Part shown: piece by piece, positions 44,101 through 53,544 of the stretch
How the letters are laid out: the number at the start of each line of letters is the position of its first letter
How positions within the stretch are numbered: position 1 is the first letter of the stretch
Assembly: GCA_903831575.1 (NCBI GenBank)
Contig: CAIKYB010000033.1
Span: 1-64,000, forward strand
Length of the DNA: 64,000 bases
Reading direction: 5' to 3'
Origin: an uncultured Bacteroidota bacterium
GTDB taxonomy: Bacteria; Bacteroidota; Bacteroidia; Chitinophagales; Chitinophagaceae
Notes under the pieces: model-generated
Databases searched by the model: none
The model's input: the letters and a program-made list of their open reading frames with translations, nothing else
What the model was told of the DNA's origin: nothing
Program-made: the position numbers and the translations under genes

Positions 44101-46410
44101 ATGAGTGAAAATCAACACGATAATCCCAATGCTGAGAATCCGGAAAAATTTACCGGCATTAAACTATCTCTTCCTAAAACAGCGGCGGCAGGCATTCCTG
44201 CTGTAATGGTTTCAGCGAAACATCTTTTTTCCGAAATGGATATTATTCGTGGATTAAAGGCATTATTTAGCGTCAATCAGGTGAAAGGTTTTGATTGTCC
44301 TGGTTGTGCATGGCCTGATCCGGACGACGACCGATCACGTCTCGGTGAATATTGCGAAAATGGAGTGAAAGCAATTGCAGAAGAAGCCACCAGTAAAAAG
44401 TTGACAGCTCAGTTTTTTGCAGAAAATTCTGTAGCGGAATTATCCATGCTCGATGATTATGCTATAGGAAAGAAGGGTCGTATTGCACAACCGATGCTGC
44501 TGCGTAAAGACGCTACACATTATGAGCCCATTTCATGGAGCGATGCTTTTGAACTTATTGCAAAGAACATTCGGGAGCTAAATTCTCCTGACGAAGCTAT
44601 CTTTTATACCTCAGGAAGAACAAGTAATGAAGCCGCTTTTTTATACCAGTTGTTTGTAAGAGAATTGGGTACGAATAATCTGCCCGACTGTTCCAATATG
44701 TGTCACGAAAGCAGCGGAGTCGCCTTGACCGAAACATTAGGAATTGGAAAAGGATCGGTAACACTCGAAGATTTTTATGAAGCAGAGGTGATTATCATTC
44801 TTGGCCAGAACCCCGGAACAAATCATCCCAGAATGTTGCAGGCTTTGCAAAAAGCAAAAGAAAATGGTTGTGAAATTATTTCCGTAAATCCATTACCCGA
44901 AACAGGTTTGATTGGCTTCAATAATCCTCAGCAGCTCAAAGGAATGCTGGGAATAAAAGCCCAACTGACAGATTTGTTTTTACAAATAAAAATCAATGGT
45001 GATCTTGCCTTGGTAAAAGCCATTGAACAAAGATTGTATGAAGAAGAACAGGAGGATCCCGGAACTGTATTTGATCAGGATTTTATTAATCAACATACTT
45101 ATGGCTATGAAGAATTTATCAGCAACATAAATAAAGTTCCACTACCCTTATTATTAGATGCTGCAGGAATATCACGCCAACAATTAGAAGAAGCTGTATC
45201 CATTCTAAAATCGAAAACGAAAATAATCGCATGTTGGGCAATGGGATTGACACAGCATAAAAATGCAGTCACTACTATTCAGGAGATTGTAAATCTTTTA
45301 CTGTTAAAAGGAAGTATTGGCAAGCCAGGCGCAGGAACTTGCCCTGTTCGAGGGCACAGCAATGTTCAAGGTGACAGAACTATGGGGATTTATGAAAAAC
45401 CATCTCCGAAATTCCTGGATAATCTTGAACGAAGTTTCGGATTTAAACCACCCCGAAAAAATGGATTAGATGTAGTAGACAGTATCAAGGCGATGCATAA
45501 CGGTAACGCTAAATTATTTTTTGCAATGGGCGGAAACTTCTTATCCGCTACTCCTGATACAACATTTACTGCACAGGCTTTACGCAAATGCAAACTTACC
45601 GTTCAGGTATCAACCAAATTAAACCGCAGCCATCTCATCACCGGAGAAGAAGCCCTGATATTACCCACTTACGGAAGAAGCGACAAGGACATTATTAATG
45701 GTGTGGAGCAGTTTGTTACTTGTGAAAATTCGATGGGTGTTGTGCAAATGAGCAAAGGAAGTCTAAAGCCCGTCAGCAAAGATTTGATGAGCGAAGCTTT
45801 GATTGTCTGCAACATGGCTAAACATGTGTTCCTTAATAAATCAACAGTAAACTGGGATTGCTATGCCGCCAACTATGATAGCATTAGAGAGGCCATTGAA
45901 AAAACTATTCCAGGTTTTGATGAATACAACCTTCGTGTACGAAAGCCTGGCGGATTTTATTTACCCAATGGCTCAAGAGAAGGAAAGTTTGATACCTTTT
46001 CAGGGAAAGCAAATTTCACTAATTCAACAATTGAATTTTATACACACGAGCCTGATGAACTGGTAATGATGACCGTTAGAAGCCATGACCAGTTTAATAC
46101 AACTATATATGGATTGAACGACAGATACCGTGGTGTAAGCAATGAACGCAGGGTGGTATTTATGAATAAAGAGGATATCGAAGAAAGAGGCTTAAATGCA
46201 GGCGATATTGTCGATTTACTCAATACTCATAATGGCATTGAAAGAGTTGCACGTAAATTTCTGATTATAGATTTCAGTATACCAAAAGGATGCGCGGCCA
46301 CTTATTTTCCCGAGACTAATGTTTTAGTTCCCATTGATAGTGTTGCAGATAAAAGTAATACCCCCACCAGTAAATACATCGTTATTAAAATCCGCAGGCA
46401 TCTTCATTAA
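44101..46410 (+). CDS. FdhF/YdeP-type molybdopterin oxidoreductase
   Basis: 769 residues. A formate-dehydrogenase-like molybdopterin enzyme of the YdeP subfamily: GFDCPGCAWPDP (C66, C69) and YCENG (C85) near the N-terminus, FYTSGRTSNEAAFLYQLFV, candidate Mo ligand C201 in SNMCHESSG, GQNPGTNHPRML, and CPVRGHSNVQGDRTMG. The bis-MGD-binding domain completes the C-terminus. It uses Cys, not selenocysteine. The reaction is not established: formate oxidation or another oxo-transfer. No electron-transfer subunit is encoded nearby. The preceding genes (MobA fusion, fdhD, DUF7009) make its maturation set. Confidence 0.9.
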   Translation: MSENQHDNPNAENPEKFTGIKLSLPKTAAAGIPAVMVSAKHLFSEMDIIRGLKALFSVNQVKGFDCPGCAWPDPDDDRSRLGEYCENGVKAIAEEATSKKLTAQFFAENSVAELSMLDDYAIGKKGRIAQPMLLRKDATHYEPISWSDAFELIAKNIRELNSPDEAIFYTSGRTSNEAAFLYQLFVRELGTNNLPDCSNMCHESSGVALTETLGIGKGSVTLEDFYEAEVIIILGQNPGTNHPRMLQALQKAKENGCEIISVNPLPETGLIGFNNPQQLKGMLGIKAQLTDLFLQIKINGDLALVKAIEQRLYEEEQEDPGTVFDQDFINQHTYGYEEFISNINKVPLPLLLDAAGISRQQLEEAVSILKSKTKIIACWAMGLTQHKNAVTTIQEIVNLLLLKGSIGKPGAGTCPVRGHSNVQGDRTMGIYEKPSPKFLDNLERSFGFKPPRKNGLDVVDSIKAMHNGNAKLFFAMGGNFLSATPDTTFTAQALRKCKLTVQVSTKLNRSHLITGEEALILPTYGRSDKDIINGVEQFVTCENSMGVVQMSKGSLKPVSKDLMSEALIVCNMAKHVFLNKSTVNWDCYAANYDSIREAIEKTIPGFDEYNLRVRKPGGFYLPNGSREGKFDTFSGKANFTNSTIEFYTHEPDELVMMTVRSHDQFNTTIYGLNDRYRGVSNERRVVFMNKEDIEERGLNAGDIVDLLNTHNGIERVARKFLIIDFSIPKGCAATYFPETNVLVPIDSVADKSNTPTSKYIVIKIRRHLH

Positions 46411-46509
46411 TAACATCTTTGAAAGAAGTATAAAATAACAATTTCCTTTTACCATTTCTTTTTCGATAATTACAGGTTACTCCTCTAATAAATTGACATT
46501 TTTAAGGAA

Positions 46510-47394
46510 TTACAGCTTATTTACAGCCCTTCTTTTATACAACACCCTGAACATTTGTAACACAATTGCCAATATGATTATTACCAACCCTAAATAAAAA
46601 TGAATGCTCAACAAATTATGTTCTTTAAAAATAATAAAGGCCAGAATGATACCATACAATGGCTCTAAATTGTAAGTAAGATTTAATGTAAATGCTGAGA
46701 TTTTTTTCAATGCACTTAACTGTAAATCAAAAGATAGTATGGTACAAAAAACTACCAAGACCATCAGCCATCCCCAGTCATGAGAAGTAGGCAAATAATG
46801 ACCATGACTGAATGAGATAAAATAAAATGGCAGTAATAAAGTCAAAGATAAAAAGCCTCCGAAAAATTCATACAGAGTCAGCACTTCTGGTGTAAACCTC
46901 TTTAAAAGACTTTTGTTTAGTATAGGAAAAATGGCACTCCCAAGCGCCGAAATCACTCCGAAAATAACTCCAACTTTGTATTGTGGATGAAAATCAAAAA
47001 TAATATAAACCCCTAAAAGAGACAGTAGTCCTAAACTTAATTCCACCCAAACGATTTTAGTTTTAAATATAAATGGCTCTAGTAAGGCAGAAAAAAATCC
47101 TGCTGCAGAAAGACAAACAACTGCAACTGAGGCATTCGCATATTTCACACTGCCGTAAAAAGCAACCCAATGTATAGCAAGAATAAGCCCTACAAAGGAA
47201 ATGTCTCTAAAGTCCAACAAACTAATGCGCTGCAGTTTTCCCTTAAATTTCATTACAGCACCTAAAATCAAAATAGATAATAATAGTCTGTACCAAACGA
47301 GTAACCCTTCATTCAAGGAAATCAATTTGCCAAGAATAGCTGTAAACCCTGCCAGAAAAACCGCGGTATGTAATTGAAAGAACGCTTTTTTCAT
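46510..47394 (-). CDS. EamA/DMT-family transporter
   Basis: 294 residues from the ATG at 47394 (three codons inside a TTG-started frame). Ten TM segments form two EamA repeats (about 8-135 and 145-290), as in drug/metabolite exporters such as RhaT/YdcZ relatives. The second repeat has the typical LEPLYGIILAFIIFKEHN. The substrate is unknown. It has no cotranscribed neighbour. A TTCAAC-type array lies immediately upstream of its start. Confidence 0.85.
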   Translation of the reverse strand: MKKAFFQLHTAVFLAGFTAILGKLISLNEGLLVWYRLLLSILILGAVMKFKGKLQRISLLDFRDISFVGLILAIHWVAFYGSVKYANASVAVVCLSAAGFFSALLEPFIFKTKIVWVELSLGLLSLLGVYIIFDFHPQYKVGVIFGVISALGSAIFPILNKSLLKRFTPEVLTLYEFFGGFLSLTLLLPFYFISFSHGHYLPTSHDWGWLMVLVVFCTILSFDLQLSALKKISAFTLNLTYNLEPLYGIILAFIIFKEHNLLSIHFYLGLVIIILAIVLQMFRVLYKRRAVNKL

Positions 47395-47419
47395 GAATCG
47401 CAAAGATAGGGTTGATTGT

Positions 47420-47510
47420 TTGACTGGTTGGTTTGAAGATTAGTTGATAATTGTTGAAAAGTTGTTGAAGGGTTGCAGGATGATGGTTGAAGGGTTGATT
47501 AGATGATTAT
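47420..47510. repeat. TTCAAC-type array 3 (as GTTGAAGG on the plus strand)
   Basis: Irregular copies of TTGTTGAAGGGTTG and GGTTGAAGGGTTGAT, with low C content on the plus strand. It lies between the divergent starts of the EamA transporter and the DUF2723 protein. It is more degenerate than the array at 22750-22877. Confidence 0.65.
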
Positions 47511-47560
47511 GGGATTGATTTAAAAATATGTTGAAGTGTCTAAATAAAAATAAACATAAG

Positions 47561-47568
47561 TATATTTG
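47561..47568 (+). promoter_or_regulatory. -7 box TATATTTG upstream of the DUF2723 gene
   Basis: Exact TAnnTTTG, 27 bases before the ATG at 47596. No clear -33 TTTG at usual spacing. Confidence 0.45.
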
Positions 47569-47595
47569 CTACCTTATAAAAAAACATATCCAACA

Positions 47596-50500
47596 ATGAA
47601 CTTTAAAAAAATAAACAACCTTACAGGATGGGCCGTTTGCATCATTGCATGTGCCGTGTATTTAATGACCATGGAAGCCACTGGTAGCTTATGGGATTGC
47701 GGAGAATTTGCCTCAAGCGCCTATAAGCTTCAAATTCCACATCCACCGGGAGCACCCCTATTCGTGTTGATTGGAAGATTGTTCATGATTCCCTTCGATC
47801 CACAACATGCAGCTACGGGTATCAATTCTATGAGTGCCTTAGCCAGTGGATTTACTATACTTTTTTTATTTTGGACCATCACGCATTTTGCCCGTAAAAT
47901 TGTGCAAAAAGATGGCCAGCCTCTAGATAACAGTAAAATTATCGCCATAATGGCCGCAGGAATTGTAGGCGCATTAGCATATACCTTCTCGGATTCTTTT
48001 TGGTATAGTGCTGTTGAGGGTGAAGTTTATGCGCTATCTTCTTTCTTCACTGCAGTAGTATTTTGGGCAATGGTAAAATGGGAGCAAAATGTGACTGAAG
48101 AACATGAGCAAGGAATAAAAGGACATTTTACAAAAGCTGACAGATGGCTTATTTTAATTTTCTATCTGATGGGATTATCGATTGGTGTGCATTTATTAAA
48201 CTTACTTACCATCCCTGCTATTGTTATCGTTTATTATTTCAAACGTTACAAGCCATCTACAAAAGGAACTATTTTAGCATTTCTAATTGGTTGTATCATT
48301 ACTGGATTAGTACAAAAAGCTGTTATCCAGTGGAGCATTAAAGGTGCGGCAAATATGGATATTTTATTTGTTAATGATTTCGGCCTTCCATTTTTTAGTG
48401 GGTTCGCTTTTTTCTTTGTATTAATGGCTGCATTAATATTTTTTGGACTACGAATAGCAGACAAAAAAGACTGGAACTTTTTAAAACTGGGAATCTGGAG
48501 CTTTTCATTTATGCTTCTTGGTTATTCTACTTACTTCACTACAATGGTAAGAAGCAACGCTGATCCAAGTGTAGATATGTTTAATGTAGACAACCCCGTT
48601 AGTTTGGTAGGATACGTTAGCAGAGAACAATATGGAGACTGGCCGATTTTATTTGGACAAGATTTCACCGCTCAAATTCAGGAAGGGAAAACTACTGAAA
48701 CCTACATTAAATCAAATGGCAAGTACGAAAAAAACGGAAAGAAAGTAGAATATGTTTATGCGGAAGAAGACAAACATTTCTTCCCTCGTATGTGGGATCA
48801 AAGTAACGATCAAGGGCATGCAGATTATTATGCAAGCTGGGCTGTCATAGGGAAAGATGGCGAAGGCAAATGGGAAAGGGCTCCAACCATGGCTGAAAAT
48901 ATTGGATTCTTTTTCGACTATCAAATCAATTGGATGTATTGGCGTTATTTCATGTGGAATTTTGCTGGCAAACAGAATGATATTCAAGGCACAAACATGA
49001 GCAACCCAAGAGATGGCAATTGGGCAACAGGAATTAGTTTCTATGACAACATCCGTCTTGGCAATCAAGACTTACTACCTGATAGCGTTAAACGCAACAA
49101 AGCCAATAACAAATTATACATGCTTCCTTTTATACTTGGTATACTCGGCTTAATCTACCAATTCAAAAAAGATAAAAATGATACTTTAATTACAGGGCTA
49201 CTTTTCTTCTTTACGGGATTTGCCATTTGTCTGTATCTTAATCAAGCAGGTAACCAACCCCGTGAGCGTGACTATGCTTATGTAGGATCGTTCTATGCTT
49301 TTGCGATTTGGATTGGATTAGGAGTTCTCTATATCAAAGAGCTGATTTTTACCTTTCTGAAAAACCAGCAACAGTCTGGAATAATAGCTGGAGCTGTTTG
49401 TTTACTCGCCGTTCCGATGTTAATGGCTAGTCAAGAATGGGATGACCATGACAGAAGCCAAAAAACATTAGCAAGGGACTTAGCAAAAAATTATCTGGAA
49501 AGTTGTGCACCAAATGCTATTGTAATTTCTTTTGGAGACAACGACACCTACCCTTTATGGTATGCGCAGGAAGTTGAAGGCATCAGGAAAGACATCAGGG
49601 TAATCAATAGTAGTTTATTGGGTACAGATTGGTACATTAATGAATTGAGGTATAAAGTAAACGAAAGTGCCCCTATCGATCCAATCTGGTCTGCTGCGCA
49701 AATAGAAGGATCTTCAAGAGATGTACTCAGATATAGTCCAAATGTTCCTGGAGTTGACCCCAACCAATTCATGGATCTTTACACCATGATGAAAGACTAT
49801 GGAGGATCAGACGATCCTGCGAAAGGAGCCGTTGTAAATGAAGGCGATATCATGAATATTTTTCCTACTCAAAATGTATCTATCGCTGTTGATGCTGCAT
49901 TTGTAAGAAGTAACGGAACTGTAAATGCAAATGATAATATTGTACCTGAGCTCAGATTTAAAATAGACAAAAACTATTTGTATAAAAATGATGCCGCCAT
50001 TTTAAATATCATTGCTGCAAACAATTGGAAAAGACCTATTTACTTCACATCTCCTTATGGAGAATTGGGTTTTGAAAAATACCTCAGACAAGATGGGATG
50101 ACTTATCGTTTAGTGCCTATTGAAAATGGTGGTGTTAATCAAGATTGGGTAATGGATAAAATGATGAACAAATACGCTTTTGGCAATGCACAAACGAAAG
50201 GCGTTTATTATGATGAGGAAAATCGTCGTCACTTAAATAGCATCAGATTAGCCTATGCGCAAGCAGCAGGTGCTCTTGCAGACGCAGGCAGAAAAGAAGA
50301 TGCAAAGAAGTTGTTGAACAAATGCGACAAAATGATGGACCAGGATAACTTTCCTTACGAAATGGCAGGTCGTTACCAGCAACATAACCAGATATCCATG
50401 CAAATGCTCTATGCTGCCTATAAAGCAGGCGCTACTGAATTAGCTAGCAAAATAAGCAAGAAGCTTCATAAGGATATGGAACAGCAAAACGCTTATTACC

Positions 50501-50670
50501 TCTCATTACCAGATTCGAAAAAAGAAGCCATGTCTTCCGAAGAAGATAGAAATTCAAATCTTTTGAGGAGTTTGGTTGGAATGGAACAACAGTTTAATAC
50601 TCCTGAAACAAAGGTAGTTGCCCCTGAAGCCGTTGAAAACAAAACAACAACGGATACAGCTAAGCCATAA
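47596..50670 (+). CDS. DUF2723 multi-pass membrane protein, predicted GT-C glycosyltransferase
   Basis: 1024 residues from the ATG at 47596; a TTG 30 bases earlier would add ten residues. The N-terminal half is a multi-TM domain beginning with TGWAVCIIACAVYLMTMEATG and the family motif SLWDCGEFASSAYKLQIPHPPGAPLF (shown in part: WDCGEF). About residues 530-610 carry more TM helices with NQAGNQPRERDYAYVGSFY. The C-terminal 400 residues are soluble with a SFGDNDTYPLWYAQE motif and helical repeats. DUF2723 is related to TMEM260, a protein O-mannosyltransferase, so protein O-glycosylation in the envelope is a reasonable inference. It stands alone. Confidence 0.9.
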   Translation: MNFKKINNLTGWAVCIIACAVYLMTMEATGSLWDCGEFASSAYKLQIPHPPGAPLFVLIGRLFMIPFDPQHAATGINSMSALASGFTILFLFWTITHFARKIVQKDGQPLDNSKIIAIMAAGIVGALAYTFSDSFWYSAVEGEVYALSSFFTAVVFWAMVKWEQNVTEEHEQGIKGHFTKADRWLILIFYLMGLSIGVHLLNLLTIPAIVIVYYFKRYKPSTKGTILAFLIGCIITGLVQKAVIQWSIKGAANMDILFVNDFGLPFFSGFAFFFVLMAALIFFGLRIADKKDWNFLKLGIWSFSFMLLGYSTYFTTMVRSNADPSVDMFNVDNPVSLVGYVSREQYGDWPILFGQDFTAQIQEGKTTETYIKSNGKYEKNGKKVEYVYAEEDKHFFPRMWDQSNDQGHADYYASWAVIGKDGEGKWERAPTMAENIGFFFDYQINWMYWRYFMWNFAGKQNDIQGTNMSNPRDGNWATGISFYDNIRLGNQDLLPDSVKRNKANNKLYMLPFILGILGLIYQFKKDKNDTLITGLLFFFTGFAICLYLNQAGNQPRERDYAYVGSFYAFAIWIGLGVLYIKELIFTFLKNQQQSGIIAGAVCLLAVPMLMASQEWDDHDRSQKTLARDLAKNYLESCAPNAIVISFGDNDTYPLWYAQEVEGIRKDIRVINSSLLGTDWYINELRYKVNESAPIDPIWSAAQIEGSSRDVLRYSPNVPGVDPNQFMDLYTMMKDYGGSDDPAKGAVVNEGDIMNIFPTQNVSIAVDAAFVRSNGTVNANDNIVPELRFKIDKNYLYKNDAAILNIIAANNWKRPIYFTSPYGELGFEKYLRQDGMTYRLVPIENGGVNQDWVMDKMMNKYAFGNAQTKGVYYDEENRRHLNSIRLAYAQAAGALADAGRKEDAKKLLNKCDKMMDQDNFPYEMAGRYQQHNQISMQMLYAAYKAGATELASKISKKLHKDMEQQNAYYLSLPDSKKEAMSSEEDRNSNLLRSLVGMEQQFNTPETKVVAPEAVENKTTTDTAKP

Positions 50671-50694
50671 CTAAAATTAAACTTATAAAAATCC

Positions 50695-50726
50695 TGTCCC
50701 ATGTAAAAAGCATGGGACATTTTTTT
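50695..50726 (+). terminator. Terminator after the DUF2723 gene
   Basis: A 9-bp stem TGTCCCATG/CATGGGACA (50695-50703 with 50711-50719), a 7-base loop and seven Ts. Confidence 0.85.
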
Positions 50727-50805
50727 ATTCTGTACAGAACATTAATAGCATTGAATTGTTATCTAAATTGTGTTAGTTTAAATTAATCATAACAGCTTTT
50801 CATAA

Positions 50806-51903
50806 ATGCACAGTTTTCATTTCTCCAAATTCAATATTAATCAAAATCAAAAAAGCAGTTTTGATCAACTATTTGAATTATTTACACAAGTACTTACCTA
50901 CACCAGTGGAGACTTTAGCGAATCTATTCAATGGCTAAATGAATTGGATAAAGAATACAAACTAACTAATAATGATTATGGTATTGGCGATTTTATTGAA
51001 GATTTAAAATCAAAGGGCTATATAGATGAGAACAAACAAAATGGGGAAATAAAAATTACCCCGAAAACAGAACAAAGTATTCGCCAAAAAAGTCTGGAAG
51101 AAATTTTCGGCAAACTAAAAAAATCAAAAAAAGGCAATCATCAAACTTTCAAATCAGGAATAGGGGACGAAATTAATCCTGAATCAAGGCCCTTCCAATT
51201 TGGAGATACCATGGAACAAATAGATTTCACTTCTTCTATTCGAAATGCACAAATCAATCATGGCATTGATAGCTTTTCTATGGATGAAGGCGATTTAGAA
51301 ATCAGAGATACCGATTTCAAGGCGCAAACTTCTACGGTTTTGATGATTGATATTTCACACTCCATGATTTTGTATGGCGAAGACAGAATTACGCCAGCAA
51401 AAAAAGTAGCTATGGCTTTGAGTGAATTAATTAAGACAAAATACCCAAAAGACACATTGGATCTTCTTGTTTTTGGCAATGACGCCTGGACTATTGAAAT
51501 CAAAGACCTCCCCTATTTACAAGTTGGTCCGTATCACACCAACACCGTTGCCGGAATTGAATTAGCCATGGAATTGTTGAGAAAAAGAAAAAATCCCAAC
51601 AAACAAATTTTTATGATCACAGATGGGAAACCAACTTGTTTAAAAGAAGGGAAAAATTATTACAAAAACAGTTTTGGTATTGACAGGAAAATATTAAGCA
51701 GATGTTTAAATCTTGCGGCACAATGTAAGAAAAACAAAATCCCCATTACCACTTTCATGATTGCAAGCGATCCCTATTTGCAAAAATTTGTACAGGAATT
51801 TACAGAAACAAATAACGGGAAAGCCTTTTTTGCTTCCTTAGATAATTTGGGTGCTTTCATTTTTAAAGACTTTGAGAGCGGGAGGAGCAAGACTGTTTTT
51901 TAA
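50806..51903 (+). CDS. VWA-domain protein paired with an AAA+ ATPase
   Basis: 365 residues. An N-terminal helical region (to about 150) is followed by a von Willebrand A domain with an intact MIDAS: DISHSM (D182, S184, S186), then MITDGKPT. It is cytoplasmic, with no signal peptide or TM. VWA proteins of this kind act with MoxR/chelatase-like ATPases in metal insertion or complex remodelling. The ATPase gene starts 60 bases downstream, so they are probably a functional pair. The client is unknown. Confidence 0.88.
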   Translation: MHSFHFSKFNINQNQKSSFDQLFELFTQVLTYTSGDFSESIQWLNELDKEYKLTNNDYGIGDFIEDLKSKGYIDENKQNGEIKITPKTEQSIRQKSLEEIFGKLKKSKKGNHQTFKSGIGDEINPESRPFQFGDTMEQIDFTSSIRNAQINHGIDSFSMDEGDLEIRDTDFKAQTSTVLMIDISHSMILYGEDRITPAKKVAMALSELIKTKYPKDTLDLLVFGNDAWTIEIKDLPYLQVGPYHTNTVAGIELAMELLRKRKNPNKQIFMITDGKPTCLKEGKNYYKNSFGIDRKILSRCLNLAAQCKKNKIPITTFMIASDPYLQKFVQEFTETNNGKAFFASLDNLGAFIFKDFESGRSKTVF

Positions 51904-51963
51904 ACCGATTTAAAAATTGCGAGGTCGTTATTATTTCAAAAAAAAATACAATAAAAAACAACA

Positions 51964-53484
51964 ATGAACAATATAAAAACATTAGGCGACTTAAAGAAGA
52001 GCGGCTGGATATCGAAATCAATAAAAGATGAGATACGAGAAAATCTTATCAAGAAAATACAAGCAAAAGAGAACCCTTTCCCTGGTATATTAGGCTATGA
52101 AGACACGGTAATTCCAGATACAGAACGGGCGTTATTAAGCAGGCATAATATTCTTTTTCTTGGATTGCGAGGTCAAGCGAAAACGCGTATGGCAAGACAA
52201 ATGATTGACTTGCTCGATGAGTACATTCCTTTTGTAACAGGCAGTGAAATCAATGACGACCCCTTACATCCCATTTCAAGATATGCGATTGATTTAATTG
52301 AAGAAAAGGGCGACAACACCCCTATTGAATGGCTGCATAAATCTCAACGTTATGGCGAAAAATTAGCCACACCAGATGTGAGTGTTGCAGATTTGATTGG
52401 CGATATCGACCCTATTAAAGCAGCGAATTTAAAATTAAGTTTTGCCGACGAAAGAGTGTTGCATTATGGTATCATCCCCCGAAGCAACAGAAACATTTTC
52501 GTCATAAATGAACTCCCCGATTTGCAAGCCCGAATTCAAGTTTCGTTATTCAACATTTTAGAAGAAGGTGATTTGCAAATACGCGGATTCAAATTAAGAT
52601 TGCCATTGGATATCTTGTTTGTATTTACAGCTAACCCCGAAGACTATACGAACAGAGGCAGCATTGTTACTCCATTAAAAGACAGAATCCAAAGTCAAAT
52701 CCTGACACATTATCCGAAATCTATTGAAACATCTTTAGCCATAACTGCTCAGGAATCCAATAAAATAAAATCGCAGCAAGAAAAAGTAGTAGTTAGCGAT
52801 TTAATAAGCAGATTGATTGAACAAGTTTCTTTTGAAGCCAGAAGCAGTGAATTCGTTGATAAAAAAAGTGGCGTAAGTGCAAGGTTAACCATATCAGCAT
52901 ATGAAAATGCCGTAAGTGCGGCAGAAAGAAGAGCTATCATTAATAAGGAGGATAAAACACAGGTTTGGATAAGTGATTTAACTGGCATTATCCCATCAAT
53001 AACCGGGAAAGTAGAATTAGTGTATGAAGGAGAACAAGAAGGTCCGTTTCAAGTAGCATACAATCTGGTTGAAAAAGCAATAAGAACACTATTTGTAAAC
53101 TATTTCCCTAATCCAGAAGTATTTAAGAAGAAGAAAAACAAAGATGTACAAAAAGAAGAAAACCCGTATAAGCCAATAATCAAATGGTTTGACCAAGGCA
53201 ACAATTTGAATATTTTTTTAGAAACAAAAGACGCCGATAAAATATTATTGCTTTACACCGTTGATGGCCTTTATGCACTAGTAAAAAAAATGTACGGGTC
53301 TTCCTCTGAAATGGAAATAGCCTTGCTCATGGAATTTTTACTCCATGGATTAGCGAGTTACTCCTTAATCAGTAAAAAAGTATTAGACAGCAAAATAGAA
53401 TTTAAAGATTTAATGGGAAGCATGCTGAGTATGGGTTCTCAACATTTTAACGAAGACGATTTCAATGATGAAGATTTTACTTAA
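51964..53484 (+). CDS. AAA+ ATPase (magnesium-chelatase/MoxR-like) paired with the VWA protein
   Basis: 506 residues. Residues about 40-290 form the AAA+ domain: Walker A GLRGQAKTRMA (67-77, K73 and T74) and a Walker-B strand reading FVINEL (N182, E183), where the canonical Asp is Asn, as I recall for this family. FTANPEDYTNRGSIVTPLKDR is sensor-like, with FKLRLPLDILFVF before it. The C-terminal 200 residues are helical and end in an acidic tail (EDDFNDEDFT). The complex with the VWA protein is inferred from order. No target protein is encoded next to them. Confidence 0.88.
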   Translation: MNNIKTLGDLKKSGWISKSIKDEIRENLIKKIQAKENPFPGILGYEDTVIPDTERALLSRHNILFLGLRGQAKTRMARQMIDLLDEYIPFVTGSEINDDPLHPISRYAIDLIEEKGDNTPIEWLHKSQRYGEKLATPDVSVADLIGDIDPIKAANLKLSFADERVLHYGIIPRSNRNIFVINELPDLQARIQVSLFNILEEGDLQIRGFKLRLPLDILFVFTANPEDYTNRGSIVTPLKDRIQSQILTHYPKSIETSLAITAQESNKIKSQQEKVVVSDLISRLIEQVSFEARSSEFVDKKSGVSARLTISAYENAVSAAERRAIINKEDKTQVWISDLTGIIPSITGKVELVYEGEQEGPFQVAYNLVEKAIRTLFVNYFPNPEVFKKKKNKDVQKEENPYKPIIKWFDQGNNLNIFLETKDADKILLLYTVDGLYALVKKMYGSSSEMEIALLMEFLLHGLASYSLISKKVLDSKIEFKDLMGSMLSMGSQHFNEDDFNDEDFT

Positions 53485-53544
53485 TTGACATTAAAACCAG
53501 ATTTTTGCAGTAGAAATCTATTACGATTCTAACTAAAATTAGGG

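Noticed and set aside
46411-46509. Electron-transfer subunit gene after the YdeP-type gene
   Set aside because: The next 99 bases hold no coding frame and the following gene is an unrelated EamA transporter on the other strand.
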